Assembly (NCBI RefSeq): GCF_964019385.1
Contig: NC_088654.1
Span: 25,070,941 to 25,134,940, forward strand
DNA: 64,000 nucleotides
Direction of reading: 5' to 3'
From: Sycon ciliatum
Lineage: Eukaryota; Porifera; Calcarea; Leucosolenida; Sycettidae
Positions 44,992 to 55,852 of the stretch are shown piece by piece. The first letter of the stretch is position 1. Each line of letters opens with the position of its first letter. A program made the position numbers and the translations under genes. Under the pieces are notes generated by a model. That model did not search any database and was not told where the DNA came from. It saw nothing but the letters and a program-made list of their open reading frames with translations.

Positions 44992-47900
44992 TGACACCGG
45001 TACCAACCCTCGACAGTCGTCAGTCTCGTCACCGTACGACGTCGGACGTCAACAACAGATCACGCAGAACGCGACGAGCACGAGGACACCAGTCTCGAGT
45101 GCTGGTCACACCAACACAACACGAACAAACGACAATCGCACATTCACGATCACAGCTGCAACACCAACGCTGCAATACGGAACAACAACTACACCAACAC
45201 AACAACACAGCCTCAGTTCAGCCCGTACACTAACTGCGAGTGGTACGTCGTCGAGAGTAAACACAACGAAATTTGCTCAGGGTTTCGGCACCGCGACTGA
45301 CGCAGCGTCCACTTATGGTGGTCCAGCAGCATCAGCATCAGCCTCTTTTGGAGCACATTCCCACCTGGCCCCGGCCTCTGCGAGTACGATCCCCTACGGT
45401 AGCCGCTTGCCGCTCGACGTACTTGGAGTGCCACAATTACAAGCGGCCCAGAGTCAAACCCCGCAATGGACGCAGCCAGATACGGCAGCTAGCCAGTGGC
45501 CGCCGCCGTGTAGTACAACGCCTAATTTAGCTGGTTCGACACAGTGGTCACCAGTTCCACCTGCAGCAGTGTCGTCCAACAACGCCGCTTTTGGGGTACA
45601 GAGACTACAGACGCAGTACAATGTCAGTGGTTTGTACCCATCACCAGCTCTACCTCCACCAGTCAACGCCGTTTTTGGTGGATCGCCTGCACAGAATGGA
45701 AGTGCACTGTACCCAGGCCAACAAGCAGCATCCAATTATGGCCCTTATGGCGGAACCCCAAATGGGTATGGATTGACTGGACCAGTACCAGGATTCACAC
45801 CTGGTCCTTCGCATGCACCGCAAGGCAATCCACCATCAGACGTTTACCGCCATTTAAGAAAGATCAAGATACCAACCTTTGACGGCGACAAAAAGCTATA
45901 CGACACATGGCGTACGTCTTTCATTGTCTGCGTCGATCAACAGCCTCTGTCACCGGAGCTGAAGCTGTTGCAGCTCAGGCAATATCTGTCCGGTCCACCG
46001 TTGAAGACTGTCGAGACGTATGGTTACTCGGCAGCGGCCTACGCAGCAGCACTCCAGCGACTTGACCAAAAGTACGGCGGTGAGAAGCGCAAAACAGCCG
46101 TCCACATGTCCGCGCTCCAGGACATGCCACCAATCCGTGAGCGTGGCACAGCCAAACAGCTTGAGCGTTTCGCAGATCTTGTGCAAGTCGCCAAGATTAA
46201 CTTGATTGATGCTGGCCGTCAGAATGAGCTGTCGTACGGTACGTTCTGCACTCAGCTCCAGCAGAAGCTGAGGCAAGATCTGTTAACGGCGTACCACCGG
46301 TGGCGTTGCGATAACAATATTGTTGAGTCGGTCGACTCGCTATTGCAGTGGTTAGTACGGGAAGCAGATTTCCGCACGGAAGCGGAGGAGACCATGCAGA
46401 GTGTCTCGCATAGCGTAGCAGCCACACGTCTGATGAGCAAGCCTGCCAAATCAGACATCTCCACAGCAGCAGCTTTTACCGTCACCTCATCGAGCGTAGA
46501 ATGTGTGTTTTGCGGCAGCGGACACGAGTCCTCGCAATGTTCGTCCATCACAGACATCAAGCGCCGCAAGGAGCTGATACGCAAGAATGGTCGTTGCTTC
46601 ATCTGCCTGAAGAAGAACCACCTGGCTTGCGACTGCAAGTCCAAGCTGAGATGTAGCAAATGTGAGCATCGACATCATACGTCCATTTGCGAACCCAAGT
46701 CGTCAGAGCAGCCTGGGACTGGCGCGAAGACAACATCTCCGCCATCTAGACAAGGCGGAAGTGGAAAATGGTCGAAGCCAGTGTTTTCGTCGACAACCGC
46801 AGCTACTGTCAGCGACAGCGGAGCTGTATTTCTACAAACTGCACAGACCTCGGTGGTCTCGCCTCAACGTCCAGATCGAAAAGTGCCTGTACGAGTAATG
46901 CTAGACGGTGGGAGCCAACGCTCGTACGCTACATCATCGGTACTGACTCAGCTGGACGTGCGCCGCTCCGGTCAAGAACGTGTAGTGATAAACGCGTTTG
47001 GCGGCGAACAGCCAAGCCCAAGCACACTCCGGGACGTGGTCGAACTGGACATTCAGTGCGTCGATGGCAACCGGATTCGTGTCAACTGCATCGTCGTTCC
47101 ATCAGTCTGTGCACCCGTGCAAAATCAGCACACCGCAGATGTAGTCACAGCTTACGAGTCTCTACAGAATCTCAGTCTTGCCGACAACTGTGGCGGCTCA
47201 GCTAGTATCGACATTCTACTCGGCGCTGACGTTTATTGGCAGATCGTCACGGGCGACATCGTTCGTGTAGATGATGGGCCAACTGCTCTCGATACTCGCC
47301 TCGGGTGGGTTCTGTCCGGACCAACAGGCAGGTGTAATTCAGGCATCATCTCCACTAACGTCTCAACCGTTCACGCTTGCGATGTCGAACCATCTACCGT
47401 GCAAGATCCAGACAGTGCTTTGGTCCAGCTACTCCAGAAGTTCTGGCAGCTTGAATCCATCGGCATCTTGCCTAATGAACCGGACACTCTGCAGCTGTTC
47501 CAACAGACCATCCGCTACGATGGGCAGAGGTACACGGTCAGGTTGCCATGGAGGGAGGATCATCGCACGCTTCCAGACAATTACAGTCTGTCCGAGAAAC
47601 GGCTGCAGTCAACACTCAAGAAACTGCAGAAGTCACCAGAAATTCTGAAGGAATACAATGCAGTAATTCAAGAGCAACTTCAGAAGGGCATCATCGAGGA
47701 GGTGCCAACTACAGAGCACGACGTGGTGGGCGAAGTACATTATCTGCCTCACCATCCTGTCATTCGGCAGGACAAGACCACTACGAAGGTTCGTGTGGTG
47801 TACGATGCCTCAGCCAAGGTGAAGACGCATCCGTCCCTGAACGACTGCATCCACACGGGACCACCGCTGCTCGAGCAGATCACCAGCATACTGCTCCGGT

Positions 47901-50900
47901 TCCGAACGCATGCGGTAGCCTTCACCGCAGACATAGAAAAGGCGTTCTTGATGGTTGGGATTGAGACAGCCGACCGCGACGTCCTACGCTTCCTCTGGGT
48001 CGACAATCCCACAAGCGCTCAGCCGGTACTCAAGACGTACCGATTCACGCGTGTTGTCTTCGGTGTATCTGCTAGCCCATTCTTATTGAACGCTACCCTA
48101 CAACACCATCTCGCCAAGTTTGATCCCGAGTTCACTACGAAGCTGCTGCAAAGTCTGTACGTGGACGATGTTGCGAGTGGCGGCAACAGCAATGCAAATG
48201 CGTTGGAATCGTTCAACCGTGCCAAGAATCACCTTGCAACAGGCGGATTCAACTTGCGCAAGTTTGTCTCCAACTCCGCTGAGTTGAATGAGATCGTCAA
48301 TGGTACCGCAGCGACACCACTGTCGACTAACGGTCTGCCTACTGTCGCCATGGACAACGACTCGTATGCCAAGACTATGTTGAACGGCTCATCCGCAGCC
48401 ACCACCAAAGTCCTGGGCATCAGGACATCTGACCGTCTTACGTTCAGCGTCGACGAAGTGTTCAGCACGATCAAGGTCGACTCGCCAGTGACTAAGCGCC
48501 AAGTCCTATCGGCGTCAGCCAAGATGTATGACCCCCTCGGACTCCTGGCACCTATCACCATCACCCTCAAGGTATTTCACCAACAACTATGCCAGTTGAA
48601 GATGGGCTGGGATGACCCATTGGAGGGAGAGTGTCTTGGCAAGTGGCAGACGATGACACGGGAATTGAAGGCCATGCCACCGGTCTCATTGCCACGGCAC
48701 TACGCAACAGACGCGAACGGCAACATCACACGTGTCGAGCTACACGGTTTCTGTGACGCGTCCGAGAGAGCCTATGCAGCAGCCATCTACATTGTGTTCA
48801 CGACGGAGGTGGGCACTTCAGTACAGCTAGTCGCGGCAAAGACTCGTGTTGCGCCGCTGAAGCAACAGACCATTCCCCGCCTCGAGTTGCTTTCAGCACT
48901 GGTATTGGCTCGCCTGATGGCATCCGTCTCCTCAACGTTGGCGGAGCTGAAGATTGATCAGATTCACTGCTGGTCAGACTCCCAAGTGGCACTGGCATGG
49001 ATAGCTGGAGTGGAGCAAACATGGAAGCAGTTTGTGGAGAGCCGGGTTACAGAGATCCGACGTCTCGTTCCGACGTCCTGCTGGAGCTACTGCCCAACAG
49101 CTTCGAACCCAGCCGACCTGCCGTCGCGAGGAGTGAAGCCCAGCGAGCTCACCAGTACCATCTGGTACACGGGTCCGAAGTGGCTACACGAGCCACAACC
49201 CCGAGCAGAAGTCGACAGCGGCTCCGCAGCATCGCAGTGTGAAGAAGTCGAGAGAGAGCGGAAGGCAACACCTACCACGGTCATGGCAGTCGGCTGCACC
49301 TCGCACAGTAGCATCGAGAAGGTCATCGATGTGAATCGATTCAGCTCACTAAGCAAACTGCTGCGTGTGACCGCTTTCGTCCTGAAGTTCACAGAGCTGT
49401 TGAAGCGTCGCAGCAAGACCACACATCTGTCTGCGAAGGATCTCCACAGAGCACATACACTGTGGATGGTCAACGCTCAACAGGATCTGTCCAAGGACAA
49501 GAAGTACCCTGGTTGGTATAAGGAGTTCGGCATTTTCACCGACGAGAATGGCATGCTACGGTGTGGCGGACGTCTGCAAAACGCCGGACTGTCGCATGAT
49601 CAAACCCATCCGGTTTTGCTGAACGCGAACCACCCGTTGACACGTCTTGCCGTCCTGCAGGCGCATGACACGGTATGCCACAATGGTGTCAAGGAGACAC
49701 TAACCGAGCTACGATCCCGTTACTGGATCATTCGTGGTCGGCAATTCGTACGAAAGATTGTCGGCCAATGCACCGTTTGTCGACGTCTCGAGTCGAAGCC
49801 GTACGCTCCGGAAGATTCACCTCCCCTGCCGGAATTCAGGACCAAGGTGGACTTCCCCTTTAGTTACGTCGGTGTGGACTTCGCAGGGCCACTGTTCGTC
49901 AGGGAAGGAGCAGACACCAAGAAGGTGTATATCGCGCTCTTCAACTGCGCCGTCAGCCAAGCGCTCCATCTAGATCTTGTGCCTGACCTATCAGCGGAAA
50001 CGTTCCTCCGTTGTTTCAAGCGGTTTACGGCACGATTTGGCATCCCTCGGCACGTTACCTCTGACAACGCCAAGACCTTCAAGTCAGCGGCTAAGTCACT
50101 AGTGGGTTTGTTCGGTCTGCCCGAAGTCACTGACTATCTAACAGCACACGGCATGGAATGGTCGTTCAACTTGGAGAAGGCTCCATGGTGGGGTGGGTTT
50201 TATGAACGGATGGTCCGATGTGTAAAACGCTGCTTGAGGAAGATTCTCGGCCAGGCACGCGTCACGTACGAAGAACTCCTCACCTTCTTGCTCGAGGTTG
50301 AAGCAGTCCTCAACAGTCGCCCTCTGACATTTGTGTCAACTGAAGATGTCGAGGAGCCGTTAACACCGTCCCATCTATTGTATGGTCGGCGCGTCCTGTC
50401 ATTTCCGACAGTGTGTCCTGATGACGTCGATGTCGCGTCAATTCAACGAGATGAGCTTCTACACCGACTCACCCACCTCAACACGCTCCTGGAGCATTTC
50501 TGGTGCAGATGGAGAAGTGAGTATCTACTCGAACTCCGAAACGCTCACAGGCGAGGCAATCAGCACGACCAAGGAGCAACAGTGTGCGTCGGTGATGTAG
50601 TAGTCGTGCACGACGACAATGAGAAGCGTGGCCTGTGGAGACTAGCGTTAGTCGAAGACCTCATCCGAGGCAAGGACAACAAGGTCCGAGGAGCGGTGAT
50701 AAAATGCTCTTCCCGCGGAGGACGAGCATCCACCATGCGTCACCCGGTACAGCGACTGTACCCTGTGGAGGTAGCGAGACCTGCACCAGCCGCCGACGTT
50801 CTCGACGAACAATCGCAGGCCCACGTTGCGGACACAGCCTCCGCTGACCAGCAATCTGGTGCGCACCCCGGCGCCATGCGCCCGAAGAGAGATGCTGCCC

Positions 50901-50950
50901 GGTCAGCTGATAAGGCCAGACAGCAACTGATTAATGCCGGCTCCTTGTAG
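44792..50950 (+). CDS. BEL/Pao gag-pol polyprotein (2052 codons open)
   Basis: Domain order: a Gln/Thr/Pro-rich gag region; the gag core (KIKIPTFDGDKKLYDTWRTS, about residues 350-460); zinc-knuckle cysteines (CVFCGSGHESSQC, CFICLKKNHLACDC, CSKCEHRHHTSIC, about 570-630); protease (VRVMLDGGSQRSY, about 698-710, and IDILLGADVYW); reverse transcriptase (VRVVYDASAKV, FTRVVFGVSASPFLL, LYVDDVASGG); RNase H (GFCDASERAYAAAIY, CWSDSQVALAWI); an integrase zinc region (HDTVCHNGVK...CTVCRR); and a core with VGVDFAGP, TSDNAKTF and GGFYERMVR, the three catalytic acidic positions. No stop interrupts 6.1 kb. The upstream boundary is open-frame only; the real start is in the preceding frame. Confidence 0.93.
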   Translation: MHTQAKSRGCDTPITQREFRHIWNPFQPQTKYGLHRSSSSGAEQRKQQQPGAGVGVSTDWRLAVSSSDTGTNPRQSSVSSPYDVGRQQQITQNATSTRTPVSSAGHTNTTRTNDNRTFTITAATPTLQYGTTTTPTQQHSLSSARTLTASGTSSRVNTTKFAQGFGTATDAASTYGGPAASASASFGAHSHLAPASASTIPYGSRLPLDVLGVPQLQAAQSQTPQWTQPDTAASQWPPPCSTTPNLAGSTQWSPVPPAAVSSNNAAFGVQRLQTQYNVSGLYPSPALPPPVNAVFGGSPAQNGSALYPGQQAASNYGPYGGTPNGYGLTGPVPGFTPGPSHAPQGNPPSDVYRHLRKIKIPTFDGDKKLYDTWRTSFIVCVDQQPLSPELKLLQLRQYLSGPPLKTVETYGYSAAAYAAALQRLDQKYGGEKRKTAVHMSALQDMPPIRERGTAKQLERFADLVQVAKINLIDAGRQNELSYGTFCTQLQQKLRQDLLTAYHRWRCDNNIVESVDSLLQWLVREADFRTEAEETMQSVSHSVAATRLMSKPAKSDISTAAAFTVTSSSVECVFCGSGHESSQCSSITDIKRRKELIRKNGRCFICLKKNHLACDCKSKLRCSKCEHRHHTSICEPKSSEQPGTGAKTTSPPSRQGGSGKWSKPVFSSTTAATVSDSGAVFLQTAQTSVVSPQRPDRKVPVRVMLDGGSQRSYATSSVLTQLDVRRSGQERVVINAFGGEQPSPSTLRDVVELDIQCVDGNRIRVNCIVVPSVCAPVQNQHTADVVTAYESLQNLSLADNCGGSASIDILLGADVYWQIVTGDIVRVDDGPTALDTRLGWVLSGPTGRCNSGIISTNVSTVHACDVEPSTVQDPDSALVQLLQKFWQLESIGILPNEPDTLQLFQQTIRYDGQRYTVRLPWREDHRTLPDNYSLSEKRLQSTLKKLQKSPEILKEYNAVIQEQLQKGIIEEVPTTEHDVVGEVHYLPHHPVIRQDKTTTKVRVVYDASAKVKTHPSLNDCIHTGPPLLEQITSILLRFRTHAVAFTADIEKAFLMVGIETADRDVLRFLWVDNPTSAQPVLKTYRFTRVVFGVSASPFLLNATLQHHLAKFDPEFTTKLLQSLYVDDVASGGNSNANALESFNRAKNHLATGGFNLRKFVSNSAELNEIVNGTAATPLSTNGLPTVAMDNDSYAKTMLNGSSAATTKVLGIRTSDRLTFSVDEVFSTIKVDSPVTKRQVLSASAKMYDPLGLLAPITITLKVFHQQLCQLKMGWDDPLEGECLGKWQTMTRELKAMPPVSLPRHYATDANGNITRVELHGFCDASERAYAAAIYIVFTTEVGTSVQLVAAKTRVAPLKQQTIPRLELLSALVLARLMASVSSTLAELKIDQIHCWSDSQVALAWIAGVEQTWKQFVESRVTEIRRLVPTSCWSYCPTASNPADLPSRGVKPSELTSTIWYTGPKWLHEPQPRAEVDSGSAASQCEEVERERKATPTTVMAVGCTSHSSIEKVIDVNRFSSLSKLLRVTAFVLKFTELLKRRSKTTHLSAKDLHRAHTLWMVNAQQDLSKDKKYPGWYKEFGIFTDENGMLRCGGRLQNAGLSHDQTHPVLLNANHPLTRLAVLQAHDTVCHNGVKETLTELRSRYWIIRGRQFVRKIVGQCTVCRRLESKPYAPEDSPPLPEFRTKVDFPFSYVGVDFAGPLFVREGADTKKVYIALFNCAVSQALHLDLVPDLSAETFLRCFKRFTARFGIPRHVTSDNAKTFKSAAKSLVGLFGLPEVTDYLTAHGMEWSFNLEKAPWWGGFYERMVRCVKRCLRKILGQARVTYEELLTFLLEVEAVLNSRPLTFVSTEDVEEPLTPSHLLYGRRVLSFPTVCPDDVDVASIQRDELLHRLTHLNTLLEHFWCRWRSEYLLELRNAHRRGNQHDQGATVCVGDVVVVHDDNEKRGLWRLALVEDLIRGKDNKVRGAVIKCSSRGGRASTMRHPVQRLYPVEVARPAPAADVLDEQSQAHVADTASADQQSGAHPGAMRPKRDAARSADKARQQLINAGSL

Positions 50951-51087
50951 AGCTGCAGCAGCAATATTCTGTGTTCGATGAGAGCATCACGTTGCACCAT
51001 GCTCTGTACTCTAGTAGCATCACGCTGTTGTAGGAACGAGTCAGGTACATGTAGTACACTAATTTCTAAGCTCTCATCTGGAGGGAG

Positions 51088-51492
51088 TGTGGAATATTGC
51101 ATGCTTGTCAGATAGTGCATGCTTGTTAGATATTGCATGCTTGTTAGAGATTGCATGAATAAGAGTATTGTCACAAACTAATGGTTCGCACCAAGCGTAC
51201 ATACAAGCATACAAGCAATTGATTATACAGTCTTCTTTCTTCTTTCTATCGTGTCTTCTAAAGTATTTTACTTACCTTTTGCGCCATGGTACGTCTACGA
51301 CGTTCCCATGGTCTTCACGTATGACATACGGTTTTCTAGCCCTTTTTCCTGGAGCTTGTCTCCTCGTGTCGTTTCTGTTTTTCATTGGTTTTTCTTTACG
51401 TTGTCTAAGGATAAGTAACAGTTTGAGTCTAAGAGAACCCAAGATGCGCTCGCGTTGAGCCAAAGCAGCCTTACAAGATACCCTTTTGTAAA
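51088..51492 (+). repeat. 3' LTR of right BEL/Pao
   Basis: 405 bases, about two differences from the 5' LTR, followed directly by GTTGG. Confidence 0.95.
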
Positions 51493-51522
51493 GTTGGAAA
51501 GTGATTTACATCACTTTGAATT

Positions 51523-53735
51523 TTACAAGTATGGGAGAGGGTGAGCGCTGCAGGAGCAGATTGAGTTAATTAGCAGTGAGCAGGTTTCTTGTTTGAAAGC
51601 AGGCCGGGAGGAGACGTCACGAATGCTAGCAGGGAGGGCATTGTAGTATTCTAGGGACTTGTACAGTGGGGAGTCTTTACAGCGATCGGTTCTGGAGGGT
51701 GGGAGGTGCCAAGTGCGTGTGTGTCGAAGGCTGTACTGGGCCGTAACTTGAGCGGGGTTGTTCAGCATGCGTATGTGTTGTGGGGCATATTGGTATTTTA
51801 TGGAGTGGGCAAGAAGGGTGAGCTTCACTTTGCGGCGAGAGAACATTGTCGGCCATTTGAGCCGATGGAGCAGTGTTGAATGATTCAGAGGAGTGTAGAG
51901 GGGGAGACGGAGGCGAATTCTGGCCGCCTTGCGCTGGATTCGCTCAAGACGGTCAAGGGCTGCGATTGAGAGCGGGGTGACAGCAATGCATGCATATTCA
52001 ATTATAGGCAGGATAAATGTTTTGTTAATGAGAGAGAGTGATTTAGTGTGTAGAGTTGATTTGAGCCTAAAGAGAATATTAAAAGATTTTACGGCTTTTT
52101 TCAGCACAAAGTCAAGGTGGGCTGACCATCTTAGGTCGTGCTGAAAGATGATGCCGAGGTGACGATGTTGTGTTACTGTTTCTAGTTGGGTTTGCCCAAG
52201 TTTTATTTCGGGTAGTTGTGTTGGGGGTCGGTTAGCATGGTAGAACGGGAGGATGACGGTTTTCGTTTTATTGACTAGCATGTGCCAGTGCTCTAGCCAT
52301 TCTGCTGCGGCATCGACGCTTCTTTGTAGCACAGCCTCACACTCAATGTAGCTGCCTGCAATGGCAATTAGTGCGGTGTCGTCCGCGAACTGGCTACACG
52401 AGGTTGTAGCATTTTCACAGGCAGTGGGCAGGTCAATGGTGTACGCCAGGAACAGAAGTGGTCCCAGGACCGAGCCCTGGGGCACTCCCGCTGGTATTGG
52501 TATGAAGGCGGATGTTGTGCCTTCAAACTGCACCCGCTGTCTGCGTCCTGTCAAGTAGGCTTCGAGCCACTTGTGAGCCTTGCCGTCGACACCGTAGTGG
52601 CTCAGCTTTTTCAGCAAGCCTTGATGCCATACACGATCAAAGGCTTTACTGAGATCGAAGAAACACGTAACAACATGCTTCCCCGCATCCCTAGCTGTGG
52701 ATATCTGGTGGACGATCCGTGCGAGTTGCAGTTCGGTCCCGTCTTGTTTCCTGAAGCCGGATTGGTTGGAGGGTAAGTGCGGTGCTATGTGATTGTACAG
52801 ACGAGAGTGGACTATTTTTCTTGTGTTTTTGATATTATACTGAGCAGGGAGATGGGTCGGTAGTTGGTAGGATGAGAGGGGTTGCCCGACTTGGGGATGG
52901 GTGTAATAGTTGCGTCTTTCTGATCCTGTGGTATTTCTCCGGTTCTGAAGGACAGATTGTAGAGACTAGTGAGAGCTGGGGAGATTTCCTTTGCAGTTTT
53001 TTTCAGGGGCCGAGTTGGGATGTTGTCAAAGCCTGGGCTCTTGCCAGTGTCTAGACTGCTTAGAAGCTTCTTGACCTCTTCCACTGTTGCTGCGATTGTA
53101 TTTAGAGTATGCCTGATGTCAGGGGTAGTGTTGATGTCTGGTGTAGTACAGGTGGTCTTGTCGATGGACTGTTGGCTTTGGGAGATAAAGAACTTGTTGA
53201 GAGCTGTTGCCTTCCCCATAGCCGTGGCTGCAGTGGAGTTGGCTGTCGATAGTGTGGGAATTGTTTGCTTAGACGGTTTCTTCAGGCGCTTCAGTAGACG
53301 GTGGAGGTTTGTACCCGTTGACGTTGTTTGCTGGACAAAATCAGACTTAGCCTGTCGCAAAAGAGCGGTTACTCGGTTACGCTGGGCTGTGTACAGTTTC
53401 CAATCTGAGTCTAGTTGGGTCGCCTTGTAGGTGCGGAACTGTTCGTGCTTTGTTTTGATCTGGCTGAGAAGATCCTTCGTCATTCAGGGACGAGTGGGCG
53501 TAGTATTTTTGCGGGATTTGCTTCTGGTCACTTGGCAGTGGTGCACGGCTAGTTTCAGTATCTGGTCTCTCCAGAAGTTCCAGAATGAGGTTACTGGCTG
53601 AGGGTCAGTGGGATGTGGATCGTACTGCAGATGGCAGGTAGCAAGAGCTTCACGCAGTGATGCAATGCGTTCCTCGCTCCATAACCAGTATGTGCTGGAG
53701 GTGCTCTGCTGTATAGTACTGCTCTCATTTTTATT
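51523..53735 (-). pseudogene. LINE-3 reverse transcriptase, broken
   Basis: The first part (52812-53483) has SPGFDNIPTRPLKK and NYRPISLLSIISK. After a frameshift near 52800-52620, the second part (51523-52617) has GVPQGSVLGPLLFLAY, catalytic CSQFADDTALIA and a C-terminal SLEYYNALPASIRD. Upstream of 53483 the same frame continues (FWNFWRDQILKLAVHH) but a TGA separates the segments at about 53484, probably from a Trp codon. The motifs place it with CR1/jockey-type LINEs. No endonuclease remains. Confidence 0.9.
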
Positions 53736-54190
53736 ATTATTATTATTGTTAACCGCAATCAGTAATACAAGCTGGATCGACATTGGTGTACACTGTATTC
53801 ATGTATTGTAAAACTGTGGAGACAATGTGCAATAAAACGATGAAAATGTGAAGAAATTGTGTAGAGAAAAAAAGGGATTCTAACAAGTTTTCGTACAACA
53901 CTCATCAGGAATCTTCGTTGTACTAAAGGACACTGAAAACAAAATTGAACTATTATAGAAAATCTAAGTTAGAGAAATAACACCAAGAACAACAGCAGTG
54001 AAATTTGCAAGTGTGAATTTTAACAATGAAAGCGAGAGCAATACCGAATGTGTGTACTAACACTAAACTTGCAACTGAAAAATGAACAAAGAAGAGAAAG
54101 AAAGAAGGAAGGACAAAGTGATAACAAATAACAGCAGTACATTATACCTAGAACATTATAGGCCAAGCTTGGCCGCACCAAACATGACAC
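53736..54190. other. Unassigned intron sequence
   Basis: It begins with a short (TTA)n. I see no supported gene. CATCAGGAATCTTCGTTG near 53904 resembles the CATCAGG strings in the fold-back arms at 38466 and 38683. Confidence 0.3.
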
Positions 54191-54191
54191 T

Positions 54192-54732
54192 TTACTTGAA
54201 CAATTTCAACCCAATTATACTATCCTTCTGTACACACAAATTAGGCTTATACAGACGCTGACAGATGGCTTCCAAAACTTTTAACTGTAGTCCATAACCA
54301 TGACGACCACAGCACAATACAGTGAATGAAGAGTCGGAATACGAATTGCAACAATCAGGACTAGCCAACAGATGATTGTACACTGAAGACTTGCTACCAC
54401 TAAACCTACGCACAACACTAACATTCTCACCGGCACTCTCACGATCACTACAATCGTCGCTCTCCGACTCATTGCTCCCTTCACCGTCCGTCCCATCATC
54501 TGCTTCCTCTGCGCTCTCTCTGTTATCCCGCCTGACATGGTCCATTGAACGGGACTCGGCCGTCACCCTGCTCTCACGTCCCTCCTTACGCCCTTGTCCG
54601 TTGAGTGCGTAGTTTCTGTTGTAGTTGGCTGTTGATCGTCTTGGTCTTTCAATAGTGGACCTGATTGAGGCATCCGCAGAGGAGCTTGCTGCAGAGCCTG
54701 CATTGCCATCAGTGTAACTGCTGCAGTTTTCG

Positions 54733-54735
<3 letters not shown>
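54192..54735 (-). pseudogene. Possible GIY-YIG-type C-terminus of a retroelement
   Basis: The minus-strand frame ends with SSVYNHLLASPDCCNSYSDS, then FTVLCCGR, LQLKVLEAICQRLYKPNLC and VQKDSIIGLKLF. The order S-x-(V)-x-x-H-L ... F-x-V-L ... L-E-A-I ... K-P-x-L resembles the end of GIY-YIG nuclease domains attached to Penelope-like and some other retroelements. The upstream part is acidic/Ser-rich low complexity and runs into the GT microsatellite. No reverse transcriptase is attached, so this is a fragment at best. Confidence 0.38.
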
Positions 54736-54803
<68 letters not shown>

Positions 54804-54882
54804 TGTGCTCATGTGTGTGTGTGTGTGCAGGTGTGTGTGTGTGTGTGTGTGTATGTAGTGTGTGTGTCTGTGTGTGCATGCG
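54735..54882 (+). repeat. (GT)n microsatellite
   Basis: About 33 uninterrupted GT units followed by interrupted GT-rich sequence. The reading frames here (poly Val/Cys, Thr/His) are artefacts. Confidence 0.97.
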
Positions 54883-55088
54883 TAACGTTACGGCCTGTAT
54901 TGAATTGTGTACTTTGAAGTTATTTGTGGCAGCTCAAATTAGAAAAGATAGTAAATATCCCTGTTGCAATCAACATATCACGTATAATGACATAATTACT
55001 CAATCTGCGGACAGCATGCTGTAATGACATAATTATTACTTTATTGGAATTTGAAAAATAAATTCAAGTAACCATGACAATATTACAT

Positions 55089-55351
55089 GTTACGTGCGTG
55101 GAAATATGTCGCTAAGCCAATAAGCCGATCGTTATGATATCAGCTGAGCCACAAAGGAAATATCACGATCGTTTCAGCCCCAGGACTCTATGAGCATGCG
55201 CACTGAGAGAGAGGATGTTGATTTTGAGAGAGACGAAGTTTCCTTTTACTTGTGGGATTTTGTCTTTGCTTCTGGAGTGAATTGTAATTCTTTTCTTTGA
55301 CTGCTGTGGAAATAAATAATCCTAAGAAATCCTGCAAGCAAGCAGGTTACA
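55089..55351 (+). mobile_element. Possible solo LTR
   Basis: The block starts TGTTACGTG and ends GCAGGTTACA, with AAATAAATAA about 40 bases before the end and a TGATATCAGCTGAGCCAC string inside. This layout suits a Gypsy-type LTR. I find no clear target duplication and no second copy in the window, so this is tentative. The rest of 54883-55852 shows no gene. Confidence 0.35.
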
Positions 55352-55852
55352 ATACCAGCGATCTATATCTTTGTGCATAGATTGGTGTTTCTTCGTGTCG
55401 TATGTTTATCCTCATATTTCCAGCTTTGCAATAGTTGTTGGGGGTAGATAAAAGTGTGTTTGACGTGGTGTCCATTTAAAATCAGTTGAGTCAAACGGCC
55501 TGGAATAGCGCTTCCGATCATTGGTCATAGCACAGCCATGCAGATTTGGCTAAGAGCAAAACATATTGTAGACTCAATGTGACAACGTTTTCGAATCAAA
55601 ACACCTAGACAGAATGTGAATTTGACCCCGCTCCTGTTTTTCGTGTGATCTCTGATAAGCTTCTGCAGCCTCTACAAATGATGCACTATATTGCCAGGTG
55701 GAAATTGGGTCAAGTGTTTTGCTACACCTGTGGCATATGGAAAGGGTTTCTAAAATCCCATTTCGAAAGTTAAGTTTGGATGAACTTTCAACTTCTTTGC
55801 ATTTCTATCAAATTTAAAAAAAAAATATTGCTGTTTTATCACGACTCTGCAG

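Larger units (their letters stand above)
44012..51497 (+). mobile_element. BEL/Pao LTR retrotransposon (right copy), very young
   Basis: Two 405-base LTRs (44017-44421, 51088-51492) differ at about two bases (ACGTACG/ACGTATG and AAACCAG/AAAGCAG). They are flanked by the target duplication GTTGG (44012-44016, 51493-51497). The left LTR is followed by a primer-binding site, and a purine tract TCTGGAGGGAG precedes the right one. The gag-pol frame is open for 2052 codons; only the gag N-terminus is in a different frame. The LTR starts TGTGGAATATTG and ends TTGTAAA, so it lacks the usual terminal CA. It sits in the 3' UTR of LINE-3. Confidence 0.96.
43930..53735 (-). mobile_element. LINE-3: CR1/jockey-like LINE, interrupted by the right BEL/Pao element
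   Basis: Coding sequence lies at 51523-53735 on the minus strand. After the BEL/Pao insertion (target GTTGG) the 3' UTR resumes at 44016 and ends near 43930 with GAGAATAAAGAATTCAAATTC and an A-rich run. The 5' end is truncated at a TTA microsatellite (about 53733-53750). ORF2 is damaged by a frameshift and an in-frame stop. Confidence 0.7.

Noticed and set aside
47749-49473. Minus-strand open frames of 80-130 codons
   Set aside because: Shadows of the plus-strand BEL/Pao pol frame.
54735-55024. Cys/Val repeat open frames
   Set aside because: Translation of the (GT)n microsatellite.
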